DNA of 15,282 nucleotides from JACDDK01 sp035689095 (GCA_035689095.1 DASSMB010000168.1:1-15282), one strand, 5' to 3'; counted from the first letter of the stretch, positions 6,549 to 14,952 are shown. The notes: a model not told the origin generated them from the letters alone. Program-made: numbers and translations.

Positions 6549-7550
6549 CTGTTAGAGTTTGTGGGACGGCGGCTCATCCAGATCATCCCCGTTCTGCTGG
6601 GGGTATCCATCCTCGTCTTCTTCATGGTGCGAGCTATCCCCGGAGACCCCGCGCAGCTACTCCTGGGTCAGAACGCGACCGAACAGCAGGTGCAGCAGCT
6701 CCGGGCCAAGCTCGGCCTGGACAAGCCCCAGGTAGTGCAGTACGCGGTCTTCCTGAAAGACGCCGCCACCGGAGACCTGGGCGACTCCATCGTGACGGGC
6801 CGCTCCGTGACGGCGGAGCTGGCGGCGAGGCTTCCGGCGACGGTAGAGCTCACGGCGTTCGCGATGCTCATAGCGGTCATCGTCGGGGTGCCGGTGGGGG
6901 TGATCAGCGCGGTCAAGCAGTACTCGTTGCTGGACAAGATCGCCTCGGTGTTCGCGCTCACCGGGATCAGCATGCCCATCTTCTGGCTGGCGATGATCCT
7001 GATCGTCATCTTCGCCGTGAACCTGCAGATCTTCCCGTTCCCCGGACGATTAGGTAGCGACACTTCCATCTCCGCGATCACCGGCCTGGTGCTCGTGGAC
7101 TCGCTGCTCACGCTCAACTTCTCGGGTTTCTGGGACGGGCTGATGCACCTGATCCTTCCGGCGCTCGCGCTCGGCACAATCCCGATGGCGGTCGTCACCC
7201 GCATGACGCGGAGCAGCATGCTGGAGGTCATGAACGAGGATTACGTGCGGACGGCGCGGGCGAAGGGCGTCGTGCCGTGGCGCGTAATCTTCAAGCACGC
7301 TCTCAGGAACGCCATGCTCCCGACGGTCACGGTCATCGGGCTTCAGGTGGGGCTCCTGATGGGCGGCGCGGTCATAACGGAGACCATCTTCGCCTGGCCG
7401 GGGGTCGGCCAGATCGCCTACCAGTCCATCAACCGCCGCGACTACGCCATGATCCAGGGCGTGGTCCTCTACGGAGCCCTGATATTCATACTGATCAACC
7501 TGCTGGTGGACGTGCTCTACGCCGTCCTCGACCCGAGGGTGAGGTACTAG
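6549..7550 (+). CDS. ABC transporter permease, DppB type
   Basis: First membrane subunit of the peptide-type importer. I place the start at a rare CTG (6549): AGGAGG (6535-6540) is 8 nt before it, while the next in-frame candidate, GTG 6561, is 20 nt away. The CTG also gives MLEFVGRRLIQ, the usual beginning of DppB homologues. Length 333 aa. It has the DppB N-terminal helix, the FFMVRAIPGDPA motif, a periplasmic region and about six membrane segments. The EAA loop is near residues 229-257 (EDYVRTARAKGVVPWRVIF), where the ATPase docks. It ends in the typical YAVLDPRVRY, and the next permease starts 1 nt after its stop. Family BPD_transp_1. Confidence 0.94.
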   Translation: MLEFVGRRLIQIIPVLLGVSILVFFMVRAIPGDPAQLLLGQNATEQQVQQLRAKLGLDKPQVVQYAVFLKDAATGDLGDSIVTGRSVTAELAARLPATVELTAFAMLIAVIVGVPVGVISAVKQYSLLDKIASVFALTGISMPIFWLAMILIVIFAVNLQIFPFPGRLGSDTSISAITGLVLVDSLLTLNFSGFWDGLMHLILPALALGTIPMAVVTRMTRSSMLEVMNEDYVRTARAKGVVPWRVIFKHALRNAMLPTVTVIGLQVGLLMGGAVITETIFAWPGVGQIAYQSINRRDYAMIQGVVLYGALIFILINLLVDVLYAVLDPRVRY

Positions 7551-7551
7551 A

Positions 7552-8454
7552 GTGGCCGAGGCGAGCGCTGGCGTAACCGTCACCACCGGAGAGGTCCGGG
7601 CGCGGAGCCGCCGCGAGGACTTCCGGCGAGCGTTCTTGGGCAACCGTCTCGCGGTCTTCGGGGCCGTGGTGCTGGCGTTGTTCATCCTGATGGCCGTGTT
7701 CGCGCCGTTTATAGCGCCCTACGACCCGCTGGAGCAGGAGATAACCTCCAAGTTCGCGCCGCCGAGCGGGAAGCACCTGCTGGGGCAGGATGAGATCGGC
7801 CGGGACGTACTCTCGCGCATCATTTATGGCGCCAGGATCTCGCTGACTGCCGGTCTCGCGGCGGTCGCCATCTCGACCGTCATGGGGACCGTGGTCGGGG
7901 TGATCGCCGGGTTCTTCGGCGGCTGGCTGGACTCTGTTCTGATGCGGATCATGGACGTGATCCTGGCGTTCCCGAGCATCTTGCTAGCCATCGTGATCGT
8001 CACGATCCTCGGGCCGAGCCTGCCAAACGCGATGCTGGCCGTCGGTATCGTCTTTATCCCGCAGATGGCTCGTGTGGTGCGCTCGGCGGTCATAACCATC
8101 CGGGAGCGCGACTACATAGAGGCCGAGCGGGCGATAGGGGCGGGGAACGCCCAGATCGTGTTCTCCGGCGTCTTGCCGAACAGCTTGGCGCCCCTGATCG
8201 TGCAGTCCACCCTCACGCTGGCGACCGCGATCCTGGACGTGGCGGCGCTCTCTTTCCTGGGACTCGGCGCGCAGCCGCCCTCGCCGGAGTGGGGCGCTAT
8301 GCTGACCGACGCCTTCAAGAGCGGCTACAGCGTCTTTATCAACGGCCAGCACGCCATCCTCTTCCCCGGCATCGCCATCGCTCTCTCCGTGCTGGCGGTG
8401 AACTTCATCGGGGACGGGCTGCGCGACGCGCTGGACCCGCGCCGCCGGCGCTAG
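7552..8454 (+). CDS. ABC transporter permease, DppC type
   Basis: Second membrane subunit of the same importer, 300 aa, beginning at GTG 7552 one base after the DppB stop, so translation is probably coupled. It shows the cytoplasmic DppC N-terminus, RRAFLGNRLAVFGAVVLAL as first helix, the APYDPLEQ and LLGQDEIGRDVLSRIIYGAR blocks, and about five further helices. The EAA loop is near 189-210 (IEAERAIGAGNAQIVFSGVL), and the end is FIGDGLRDALDPRRRR. No ATPase gene follows: 84 bp later an unrelated sortase begins. The permease pair must use an ATPase encoded elsewhere. Confidence 0.94.
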   Translation: MAEASAGVTVTTGEVRARSRREDFRRAFLGNRLAVFGAVVLALFILMAVFAPFIAPYDPLEQEITSKFAPPSGKHLLGQDEIGRDVLSRIIYGARISLTAGLAAVAISTVMGTVVGVIAGFFGGWLDSVLMRIMDVILAFPSILLAIVIVTILGPSLPNAMLAVGIVFIPQMARVVRSAVITIRERDYIEAERAIGAGNAQIVFSGVLPNSLAPLIVQSTLTLATAILDVAALSFLGLGAQPPSPEWGAMLTDAFKSGYSVFINGQHAILFPGIAIALSVLAVNFIGDGLRDALDPRRRR

Positions 8455-8497
8455 AGCCTTCGCCGCTCCCCGCCGGAGGGTGAACAAAGCCGCTATT

Positions 8498-8530
8498 TGA
8501 TACCGTCTTGTAATCCTTTTGCGGTATCAT
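8498..8530 (+). promoter_or_regulatory. Inverted repeat and possible -10 just before the sortase gene
   Basis: TGATACCG (8498-8505) and CGGTATCA (8522-8529) form a perfect 8-bp inverted repeat around 16 bp. TATCAT (8525-8530) could be a -10; transcription would then begin about 1-2 nt before the GTG at 8539, giving a near-leaderless message. No good -35 is visible. The repeat may be an operator or a weak terminator for the upstream permease gene. Confidence 0.4.
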
Positions 8531-8538
8531 AGGTCGCC

Positions 8539-9174
8539 GTGAGATCCAGGCGTTTCGGGTCGTGGACCCGCACCAAAGGGAAGACCGTTTATTATCGGCG
8601 GCGGCGCTGGTCCGGCCGGAGCGTCCTGGTGCTCTTCGGGACGGCCCTGATCCTGCTCTCCGTCGGCATGCTGCTCTCCGGCTTCCACATCCTCGGCGGC
8701 TCGCTTCCGGCTCCGAAAGACGAGAGCCTGCGCCTCACGGTCCCGAAGATGCAGCGCGTCAAGAACGTGCCCGTCTACACCGCGGCCTCCAGCGACACCG
8801 CGAAGCTAGACGCCGGGGCCATCCATCTCAAGGATACCGGCTACCCGTGGCAGGCGGGCTCGAACGTCTACATAGCCGGACATCGCCTCGGCTACGCGCG
8901 GACCGGCAGCTTCCTGCTCTTCTACGACCTGAACCGGCTGCAAGACGGTGATACGGTAGTGCTCAAGGATACCGAGGGGCGCAAATACATCTACCGGGTC
9001 TTCAACGAGGTCGTGGTCGCACCGGATGACCTCTCCGTCACGAAGCCCATCGCCGGCAAGAGCGTCGTCAGCCTGCAGGCCTGCACGCTCCCGGACTACT
9101 CGCACCGCCTGATCGTGCAGGCCGAGCTTATAAAGACCGTCGAGCAGCCGGCGCCGCAGGCCAGCTCCGGCTAA
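8539..9174 (+). CDS. Sortase, class E/F-like
   Basis: Membrane-anchored cysteine transpeptidase that joins surface proteins to the cell wall after cutting an LPxTG-like signal. 211 aa. A basic N-terminus (1-27, many Arg/Lys) precedes one membrane helix (about 28-48), an inside-to-outside topology, and a catalytic beta-barrel. Catalytic residues are H115 in YIAGHRLGY, C182 in SLQACTLPDYSH and R190 at the end of that motif. The short YSHRLIVQAEL end is typical of the actinobacterial small sortases. GTG 8539 has only AGGT (8531-8534) as ribosome site, so the start is moderately certain. No LPxTG-type substrate is encoded in the window, which suggests a housekeeping enzyme. The exact class is uncertain. 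Confidence 0.9.
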   Translation: MRSRRFGSWTRTKGKTVYYRRRRWSGRSVLVLFGTALILLSVGMLLSGFHILGGSLPAPKDESLRLTVPKMQRVKNVPVYTAASSDTAKLDAGAIHLKDTGYPWQAGSNVYIAGHRLGYARTGSFLLFYDLNRLQDGDTVVLKDTEGRKYIYRVFNEVVVAPDDLSVTKPIAGKSVVSLQACTLPDYSHRLIVQAELIKTVEQPAPQASSG

Positions 9175-9177
9175 CGC

Positions 9178-10116
9178 TTATCGCTCCTCACGGGCGTAGG
9201 GGACGCCGAGGGCGGCGGGCGCGCCGAGGCGCTTGCGGGCGCTGGATGCGGATAGGGCCACGAGCACCAGGATCGTCAGCAGGTAGGGAAGCATCGAGAG
9301 GAACTCGGCGGGTATGATGTTCACCCCGGCGGCCTGCAGCGCGAAGTTGGCGGCGAGAGCGGCGCCGAAGAGGTAGGCGCCGAGGAGCGCCCGCCAGGGA
9401 CGCCACGCGGCGAAGACGACGAGGGCCAGCGCGATCCAGCCGATCCCGGCCGTCGTGCCCGCGCCGCTCCACGACGGGACCCGCGCCAGGATCTGGTACG
9501 CGCCCCCGGCCCCGGCGAGCAGCCCCCCAATAATGACGTGCGCGTAGCGCAGGCGGGCCACGCTCAGGCCCATCGCGTCGGCCGTCTCCGGCGACTCTCC
9601 GCACGCTCGCAGCGCGAGCCCTGTCCGCGTGCGCGTCAGGTAGAAGGCCGCGAGCGCGACGACGACCCAGCTAACGTAGACTAGCGGGTCCTGGTCGAAG
9701 AGGATCTTCCCGAGAACCGGTATCTCCGCGAGGCCGGGTATGCGGAAGTTAGTGACGCCCGGTTTCAAGGGGTCTCCCTCGATGGGATTGCCGAGGAAGG
9801 TGGCGAGCCCGGTCCCGAAGATGACGAGGGCGAGGCCGCTGACGATCTGGTTGGCCCGCATCGTGACGCTGAGGAAGGCGTGCACCAGCGCCAGTCCGCC
9901 GCCCGCGAGTGTCCCGGCGAGGAGCCCGACCAGAGGGCTGCCGGAGGCGTCGGCCGCCAGGAAGGCGGTTACGGCCCCGAGGAGCATCATCCCCTCCACG
10001 CCCAGGTTGAGGACGCCGGACCGCTCGGCCAGTATCTCGCCGACGGCGGCGAAGACGAGCGGCGTCCCGGCAGAGACGGCGGCCGCCAGCGTAAGCACCC
10101 AGACGGCGTCGTTCAC
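9178..10116 (-). CDS. BMP/nucleoside-type ABC permease, NupQ-like
   Basis: Last gene of the minus-strand purine operon; second membrane subunit of the importer. 312 aa, family BPD_transp_2 (LivH-like), with about eight to nine hydrophobic segments. It contains the family block GEILAERSGVLNLGVEGMM near the N-terminus and the ATPase-contact region LALRACGESPETADAMGL (about 171-188). GTG 10116 overlaps the stop of the upstream permease as GTGA, pointing to translational coupling; GAGGG lies 9-10 nt upstream. Its stop is 3 bp from the stop of the convergent sortase gene, leaving no room for a terminator between them. Confidence 0.92.
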   Translation of the reverse strand: MNDAVWVLTLAAAVSAGTPLVFAAVGEILAERSGVLNLGVEGMMLLGAVTAFLAADASGSPLVGLLAGTLAGGGLALVHAFLSVTMRANQIVSGLALVIFGTGLATFLGNPIEGDPLKPGVTNFRIPGLAEIPVLGKILFDQDPLVYVSWVVVALAAFYLTRTRTGLALRACGESPETADAMGLSVARLRYAHVIIGGLLAGAGGAYQILARVPSWSGAGTTAGIGWIALALVVFAAWRPWRALLGAYLFGAALAANFALQAAGVNIIPAEFLSMLPYLLTILVLVALSASSARKRLGAPAALGVPYAREER

Positions 10117-11228
10117 GGTTTCGTTCCCTCGATCAACTCGTCCGGCAGGCCGCGGCGGACGCGCAGACGGTAGCGGATAAACAGTTCACCGGCAAGGGCG
10201 CAGAGCAGGATCGCGCCCTGCAACATGTACGAGACCTCGACCGGAACCCCGGCGCCCCCCGGAATGCTCTGCAAAGCTGTCCCCGCGTTCTGCAAACCGC
10301 CCAGCAGGATCGCCACCGCGACCACGCCGAACGGGTTGGACCGGGCCAGCGCCGCGACGATGATGCCCGTGTAGCCGAAGTTCACCGCGAGGCCGTTCGG
10401 GTCTAGAGTATGCGCGATCCCTGCGACCTCGCCCGCTCCGGCGAGTCCGGCCAGAGCGCCGGAGGTGAGCATTACTATGATGATGGTGCGTCGCACGGAG
10501 ATGCCCGCGTAGCGCGCCGCGCCGGGCGAGTCGCCGACGACCCGCACGTCGTAGCCGAAGCGGGTGCGGGAGAGCAGGACCCAGAGCACCACCGCCGCGA
10601 GCAGGGCCACGGCGAGGCCGAGATGCACCCGCGTGAGCGTGACAACGGGAAGGAACGCCTCCTCCGGGATCGGCTTCCCCTGCGGGAAGTTGGTCGTCGT
10701 CGGGTCGCGCCAGTAGGAGGCGGAGCCGTAGATCAGGTAGCGCATCAGGTACAGGGCGACGAAGTTCAGAAGGAGCGTCGTGATGATCTCCGAGGTCCCG
10801 AGCCAAGCTCGGGCGAGGGCTGGAGGTAGTATCCACAGCGCGCCGCCCACCGCTCCGAAGATGAACACGATGATTATCGCGAGTGGGTTCGGCAGTCCCG
10901 GCGTCAGGGCGAGCGCGGCCCAGGAACCGAGGATCGCGCCGACGTAGAGCTGTCCCTCCGCCCCGATGTTGTAGAGCTGCATCCTGAACGCCACCGCCGC
11001 CGCGAGCCCGGTCAGGATGAGCGGTATCGCCACCGCGAGCGAGTCGGTGATGCCGTAGAAAGAGAGGAACGCCGCCCGGAACATCTCGGTGTACACGGCG
11101 AGCGGGGACTTGCCGGTGAGGGAGAGGAAGACCGCGCCCAGCAGGAGCGCCGCCACGACCGAGAGGACGGTGACGAGCGCCCGGTGCCCGCGGCGGGTTT
11201 CGAGGCGGCGTTCGAGTCGAACCTGCAT
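10113..11228 (-). CDS. BMP/nucleoside-type ABC permease, NupP-like
   Basis: First membrane subunit of the importer; 371 aa from ATG 11228, one base after the ATPase stop (TGATATG). A basic cytoplasmic N-terminus is followed by about nine hydrophobic segments of the BPD_transp_2 fold. Family landmarks are FRMQLYNIGAEGQLYVGA, LGTSEIITTLLLNFVALYL, and the coupling segment GYDVRVVGDSPGAARYAGIS, which contacts the ATPase. It ends with a 4-bp GTGA overlap into the next permease. Close neighbours in other bacteria import purine nucleosides or bases; BMP-type systems for riboflavin use similar permeases, so substrate is inferred from context. Confidence 0.92.
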   Translation of the reverse strand: MQVRLERRLETRRGHRALVTVLSVVAALLLGAVFLSLTGKSPLAVYTEMFRAAFLSFYGITDSLAVAIPLILTGLAAAVAFRMQLYNIGAEGQLYVGAILGSWAALALTPGLPNPLAIIIVFIFGAVGGALWILPPALARAWLGTSEIITTLLLNFVALYLMRYLIYGSASYWRDPTTTNFPQGKPIPEEAFLPVVTLTRVHLGLAVALLAAVVLWVLLSRTRFGYDVRVVGDSPGAARYAGISVRRTIIIVMLTSGALAGLAGAGEVAGIAHTLDPNGLAVNFGYTGIIVAALARSNPFGVVAVAILLGGLQNAGTALQSIPGGAGVPVEVSYMLQGAILLCALAGELFIRYRLRVRRGLPDELIEGTKP

Positions 11229-11229
11229 A

Positions 11230-12735
11230 TCAGTGTCCGCCGGTGTCGGAGCCGGCCATAGCCAGGCCCAGGTCTTCCACGTCCGCGTCCTCGCCGATCG
11301 TCTCGTAGACGATGCGGCCCTCGTAGAGGACCAGGATCCTATCGGAGAGGGAACGCACCTCGTCCAGGTCCTCGGAGATGAGGAGCACCGCGCACCCGGC
11401 CCGCCGCCTTTTGTCCAGGATCTCCCGCACCGCCTGCGTCGCCCCAACGTCGAGGCCGCGGGTGGGGGAGGCCACGATGATGACCTCCGGACCGTCGGAG
11501 AGCTCGCGGGCCAGGAGCGCTTTCTGGGCGTTGCCGCCGGAGAGGCCGCGCGTTGCGGCGTCGGGGCCGGGAGCCCGGATCCCGAACTGCTCTATAGCCT
11601 CGCGGGCCGTGCCTTCCATCTCCTTGCGCTTTAGGAAGAACGGCCTCGGATGCGTGAGCAACAGGTTCTCGGAGATGGAGAGCGACGGCGCGAGCCCCGT
11701 ACCCAGCCGGTCCTCCGGGACGTAGGCGAGCCCCGCCCGCCGCGCCGCCTTCGGTCCCTTGCCGGTCGTGTCCACGCCGCGCACCACGACCCGTCCCGAC
11801 GACGGCGTCCGCATCCCGGCAGCTACCTCGGCGAGCGACCGCTGTCCGTTACCCGCGACCCCCGCCACGCCGACCACCTCCCCGGCCCGCACCTTCAGGC
11901 TCACGTCCCGGAGCGGCACGGTGTCGCCCTCGCCCTCGGCGTTCAGGTTCTCGAGTTCGAGGAGCGGTTCGCCCGGTGCTGCCTCGGCGCGTTGTACGGA
12001 GAGGTCCACGTCGCGGCCGACCATCGCGCGAGCGAGGGAGCGGCGGTCGGAGAGGGCGGTCTCGGCGCGGGCGACGACGTGTCCGTCGCGCATGACGGTT
12101 ACGTGGTGGGAGACGGCGAGGACCTCGGAGAGCTTGTGGCTGATGAAGATGACGGACTTGCCCTCGGCGGCCATCGCGTTCACGGTCTCGAAGAGATTCT
12201 CGGACTCCTGGGGGGTGAGGACGGCGGTCGGTTCGTCCAGGATCAGGACATCCGCGCCCCGGTAGAGCATCTTGACGATCTCCACGCGCTGCTGCTCCCC
12301 GACCGACAGGTTCCCGACCCGCGCCCGGGGGTGAACGGGCAGACCATATTTCTCCCCCAGCTCCGCGACGGTCTTCTCGGCGCGGCGGGTGGAGAGAAGC
12401 ATCGGCTGGCGCGGATCTCCGAGGACGACGTTCTCTGCCACGGTGAAGCGCTCGACGAGGCGGAAGTGCTGGTAGACCATGCCGACGCCGCGCGCCAGGG
12501 CGTCGCGCGGGCTGCCGAAGTGGACGGGCTCGCCGTCTATGCGCACCTCGCCCTCGTCGGGGCGGTAGAGGCCGGCGAGGATGGAGGCCAGGGTGCTCTT
12601 GCCGGCTCCGTTCTCGCCGAGGATGGCGTGCACCTCGCCGCGCTCCACCGAGAGGTCCACCCTGGCGTTGGCGATCACGCCGGGGAAAGCCTTGGAGACG
12701 GCCCTCGCCTCGACCGCCGGCGGCGCGTCCGGCAC
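11230..12735 (-). CDS. ABC transporter ATPase with two nucleotide-binding domains, NupO-like
   Basis: Energises uptake at the inner face of the membrane. 501 aa from GTG 12735, six bases after the binding-protein stop, with GGAG about 9 nt upstream. NBD1 is complete: Walker A GENGAGKST (40-48), signature LSVGEQQR (143-150), Walker B VLILDEPT (163-170). NBD2 is degenerate in the way usual for RbsA/NupO-type ATPases: the P-loop reads GVAGNGQRSL without GKS/T, the signature is LSGGNAQK, and the Walker B position reads VIIVASPTRGLD, lacking the catalytic acid. One active hydrolysis site is therefore expected per chain. It serves the two permeases downstream. Confidence 0.95.
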   Translation of the reverse strand: MPDAPPAVEARAVSKAFPGVIANARVDLSVERGEVHAILGENGAGKSTLASILAGLYRPDEGEVRIDGEPVHFGSPRDALARGVGMVYQHFRLVERFTVAENVVLGDPRQPMLLSTRRAEKTVAELGEKYGLPVHPRARVGNLSVGEQQRVEIVKMLYRGADVLILDEPTAVLTPQESENLFETVNAMAAEGKSVIFISHKLSEVLAVSHHVTVMRDGHVVARAETALSDRRSLARAMVGRDVDLSVQRAEAAPGEPLLELENLNAEGEGDTVPLRDVSLKVRAGEVVGVAGVAGNGQRSLAEVAAGMRTPSSGRVVVRGVDTTGKGPKAARRAGLAYVPEDRLGTGLAPSLSISENLLLTHPRPFFLKRKEMEGTAREAIEQFGIRAPGPDAATRGLSGGNAQKALLARELSDGPEVIIVASPTRGLDVGATQAVREILDKRRRAGCAVLLISEDLDEVRSLSDRILVLYEGRIVYETIGEDADVEDLGLAMAGSDTGGH

Positions 12736-12741
12736 GGGGTA

Positions 12742-13893
12742 CTACTCCGCGTTCTTCGGGATCTTACCTATGACGCCCTCGACCAGATAGTCCATCGAGA
12801 GGAGGTCGTCGAGCGAAGCCTTCTCGCCCTTCGGGATGCGGACCTTGCCGTCCTGGTCCTTTACGGGACCCTGGAAGGCGTGGAACTTGCCGTCTATGGT
12901 GGCCTGCTTCTTCTCCTCGATCATCTTCCGGGTGTCCTCGCTGACGGACTTGCCGAACGGCGCGAGCTGCACGAGGCCGTCATCCATGCCCCCGTAGTAC
13001 TGCTCGGTCTTCCAGGTGTCGTTGAGGACCTGCTTGGCGGTCTTTATGTAGAACGGTCCCCAGTTCCACATCGGTCCGGTGAGCCAGGCTTCGGGGGCGA
13101 ACCTTTTCATGTCGTCGTTGAAGCCGACCCACTTGTCGTTGGCATTCTGGGCGACCTTGCCGGCGGCGGGGCTGTCCTGCTGCATCCCGATCACGTCCAC
13201 ACCGGAGTTCGTGAGCCCCTGGGCGGCCTGCTTCTCCTTGTCCGGGTCGAACCACGTCGAGGTCCACACGACCTGCATCGTCGCCTTCGGGTTGACGGAG
13301 CGGGCGCCGAGCATGAGGGCGTTGAGGCCCCGGATGACCTCCGGGATGGGGAAGGGGGCGAGGTAACCCATCTTGCCGTCCTTCGCCGCCTTGCCCGCCG
13401 CGATGCCGGCCAGGTAGGAGGCCTGCTCCGCGCCCCCGGCGTAGGTGCCGAGGTTCTTGGCGGTCTTGAAGCCGGTGGCGTGCATGAAGACGGTGTCCGG
13501 GTACTTCTTGGCGGCGGCGAGCATCGAGTCCATGTAGCCGAAGCTGGTCCCGAAGATGAGCTTGTTACCCTTGCGGGCCAGGTCTTCGAAGGTCCGCTGC
13601 GCCGTCGCGCCCTCTGGCACGTTCTCGACGAAGCTGGTCTCGACCTTGTCTCCGAGCTCTTTCTGGAGCATCTTGCGGCCGTCGTCGTGGCGGGTAGTCC
13701 AGCCGGCGTCGCCGGTCGGGCCGATGTACACGAAGGCGACCTTCAGCTTGTCTCCCGAGCCGCCGCCGGAGGAGCCGCTCCCTCCACCGCTGCTGCACGC
13801 GGAGAGGAGTCCGCTCGCGCCGATGGCGCCTAGGGTCAGGCCGGCGCCGGCGAGGAACTGGCGGCGGGTCTTGAGGTTGGGGTTGTTCGTCAT
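12742..13893 (-). CDS. BMP-family (BmpA/NupN-like) substrate-binding lipoprotein
   Basis: Binds a purine nucleoside or base outside the membrane and feeds the importer. I choose ATG 13893 (383 aa) because AGGAGG (13898-13903) lies 4 nt before it; an adjacent ATG at 13896 would be only 1 nt from that site. A twin-arginine motif TRRQFLAG (9-16) and lipobox LLSAC (C33) mark a Tat-exported lipoprotein, followed by a Ser/Gly linker. The Bmp domain starts at KVAFVYIGPTGDAGWT and includes FGTSFGYMDSM, YAGGAEQASYLAGIAAG and MWNWGPFYI. The start region overlaps the Rieske gene stop (ATGATGA), so the two are translationally coupled. Riboflavin or another purine-like ligand is possible. Confidence 0.94.
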   Translation of the reverse strand: MTNNPNLKTRRQFLAGAGLTLGAIGASGLLSACSSGGGSGSSGGGSGDKLKVAFVYIGPTGDAGWTTRHDDGRKMLQKELGDKVETSFVENVPEGATAQRTFEDLARKGNKLIFGTSFGYMDSMLAAAKKYPDTVFMHATGFKTAKNLGTYAGGAEQASYLAGIAAGKAAKDGKMGYLAPFPIPEVIRGLNALMLGARSVNPKATMQVVWTSTWFDPDKEKQAAQGLTNSGVDVIGMQQDSPAAGKVAQNANDKWVGFNDDMKRFAPEAWLTGPMWNWGPFYIKTAKQVLNDTWKTEQYYGGMDDGLVQLAPFGKSVSEDTRKMIEEKKQATIDGKFHAFQGPVKDQDGKVRIPKGEKASLDDLLSMDYLVEGVIGKIPKNAE

Positions 13894-14921
13894 CATACCT
13901 CCTGTGGGACGTCTAGCTCTTCGAGCCATTTTTGAAAGGCAACTATAGGAAGGTCCGCGGGCCTCACGTAGAGCATCATACGCGAGGAGAGAGGGGGGAG
14001 GAGCCAGGGACGCTGGCTCTCGACTATGGGGCGGTCCTGCTCCAGTATGGTGTCCTGAAGACTCTCATACTCAGGGTCGCGGGCTGGGTCCCGGTCAAAG
14101 GAACGGGCCTGGCGCGAGAAGATAAGGGAGCGGTCGTGCGCGATGGGGGAGGCGACCTGCCAGATCACATACACACCAGCCGCGCTCTCCTTGACGAGCC
14201 GGATGCTCGTAGCCGTCACGTAGTTCGTATACGTGACCTTCTCTAAAGCGCCCGCGCCGCCGTTCGAACTGATGGTGTCGTTGGCCGGCTGCATCATGTC
14301 ATAGGTGGAGACGAGGTACTCGCCCTCCCGGTAGACCCGGTGGTCCGGCGGCTCGGGATGCGCGGGGTCTCCGAGTATCCCCGGATGCACCCACGGGAAA
14401 TGCGTGTCGTCCAGCGCGGCCATCACGATGCGCGGCGCGCTCGCCCGCCACGGGCCGTAGGTGCGCAGCGGTCCCTTGTGGACCTCCGGATCGTCGAACT
14501 CGGGGAGCGCCGGTATCTCATGCTCCGGCTCCTCGTCGAGACAGACCCAGATGAGGCCATACTGCTCGCGAGTCGCATAAGAACGCACCCGCGCCTCGCG
14601 GGGTATGGCCGCGCCGCGCCGAGCGGGGATGTCCACGCAGCGGCCCGACCTGTCGTAGCTCCAGCCGTGGTACGGGCAGCGCAGGTGGGAGCCACCTTCC
14701 ACGACCTGCCCACCGGAGAGCGCCGCGCCCAGGTGCCGGCAGACGTCGTCGAAGGCGGCGGCTTCTCCCTCCAGCCGCGCCAGGACCAGTCCGCGTCCCA
14801 GCAGTTCGATAGCGACCGGGCCGTCCCCTAGCTCGGCGGAGGGAACGACGGGGTGCCAGAACGGTTCGAGGCTGGCATGATATGCCTCTATCGCCTCGTT
14901 CGCTCCCCGTAACTGCTGCAA
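13893..14921 (-). CDS. Rieske non-heme iron oxygenase, alpha subunit (PaO/VanA/DdmC-like)
   Basis: First gene of the purine transport operon. It should use O2 and electrons from a reductase to hydroxylate or O-/N-demethylate a small substrate. Start TTG 14921: GGGAGG (14926-14931) is 4 nt upstream, giving 342 aa, the family norm; upstream in-frame sequence looks non-coding. The Rieske [2Fe-2S] ligands are C61, H63, C82, H85, in CRH and CPYHGWSYD, with 18 residues between the pairs. The mononuclear iron site is D171-x2-H174-x4-H179 (DDTHFPWVH), and D296 in LEQDRPIVESQRP is the likely third ligand. No ferredoxin or reductase gene is in the window. The family is secure. The purine-like substrate is inferred only from its coupling to the BMP gene and the divergent deaminase. 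Confidence 0.93.
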   Translation of the reverse strand: MQQLRGANEAIEAYHASLEPFWHPVVPSAELGDGPVAIELLGRGLVLARLEGEAAAFDDVCRHLGAALSGGQVVEGGSHLRCPYHGWSYDRSGRCVDIPARRGAAIPREARVRSYATREQYGLIWVCLDEEPEHEIPALPEFDDPEVHKGPLRTYGPWRASAPRIVMAALDDTHFPWVHPGILGDPAHPEPPDHRVYREGEYLVSTYDMMQPANDTISSNGGAGALEKVTYTNYVTATSIRLVKESAAGVYVIWQVASPIAHDRSLIFSRQARSFDRDPARDPEYESLQDTILEQDRPIVESQRPWLLPPLSSRMMLYVRPADLPIVAFQKWLEELDVPQEV

Positions 14922-14952
14922 GAAACCTCCCTGACGGCTGTAACGACTGGAC

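Noticed and set aside
5990..7057. Plus-strand open frame of 355 codons across the binding protein/permease junction
   Set aside because: It is out of frame with both genuine genes and is low-complexity Arg/Gly/Asp-rich; it crosses the intergenic hairpin and has no ribosome site.
11650..13833. Very long open frame (727 codons) on the plus strand
   Set aside because: It lies antisense to the ATPase and BMP genes, has no recognisable domain and a biased Val/Leu/Gly/His composition; it is a by-product of high-GC codon use.
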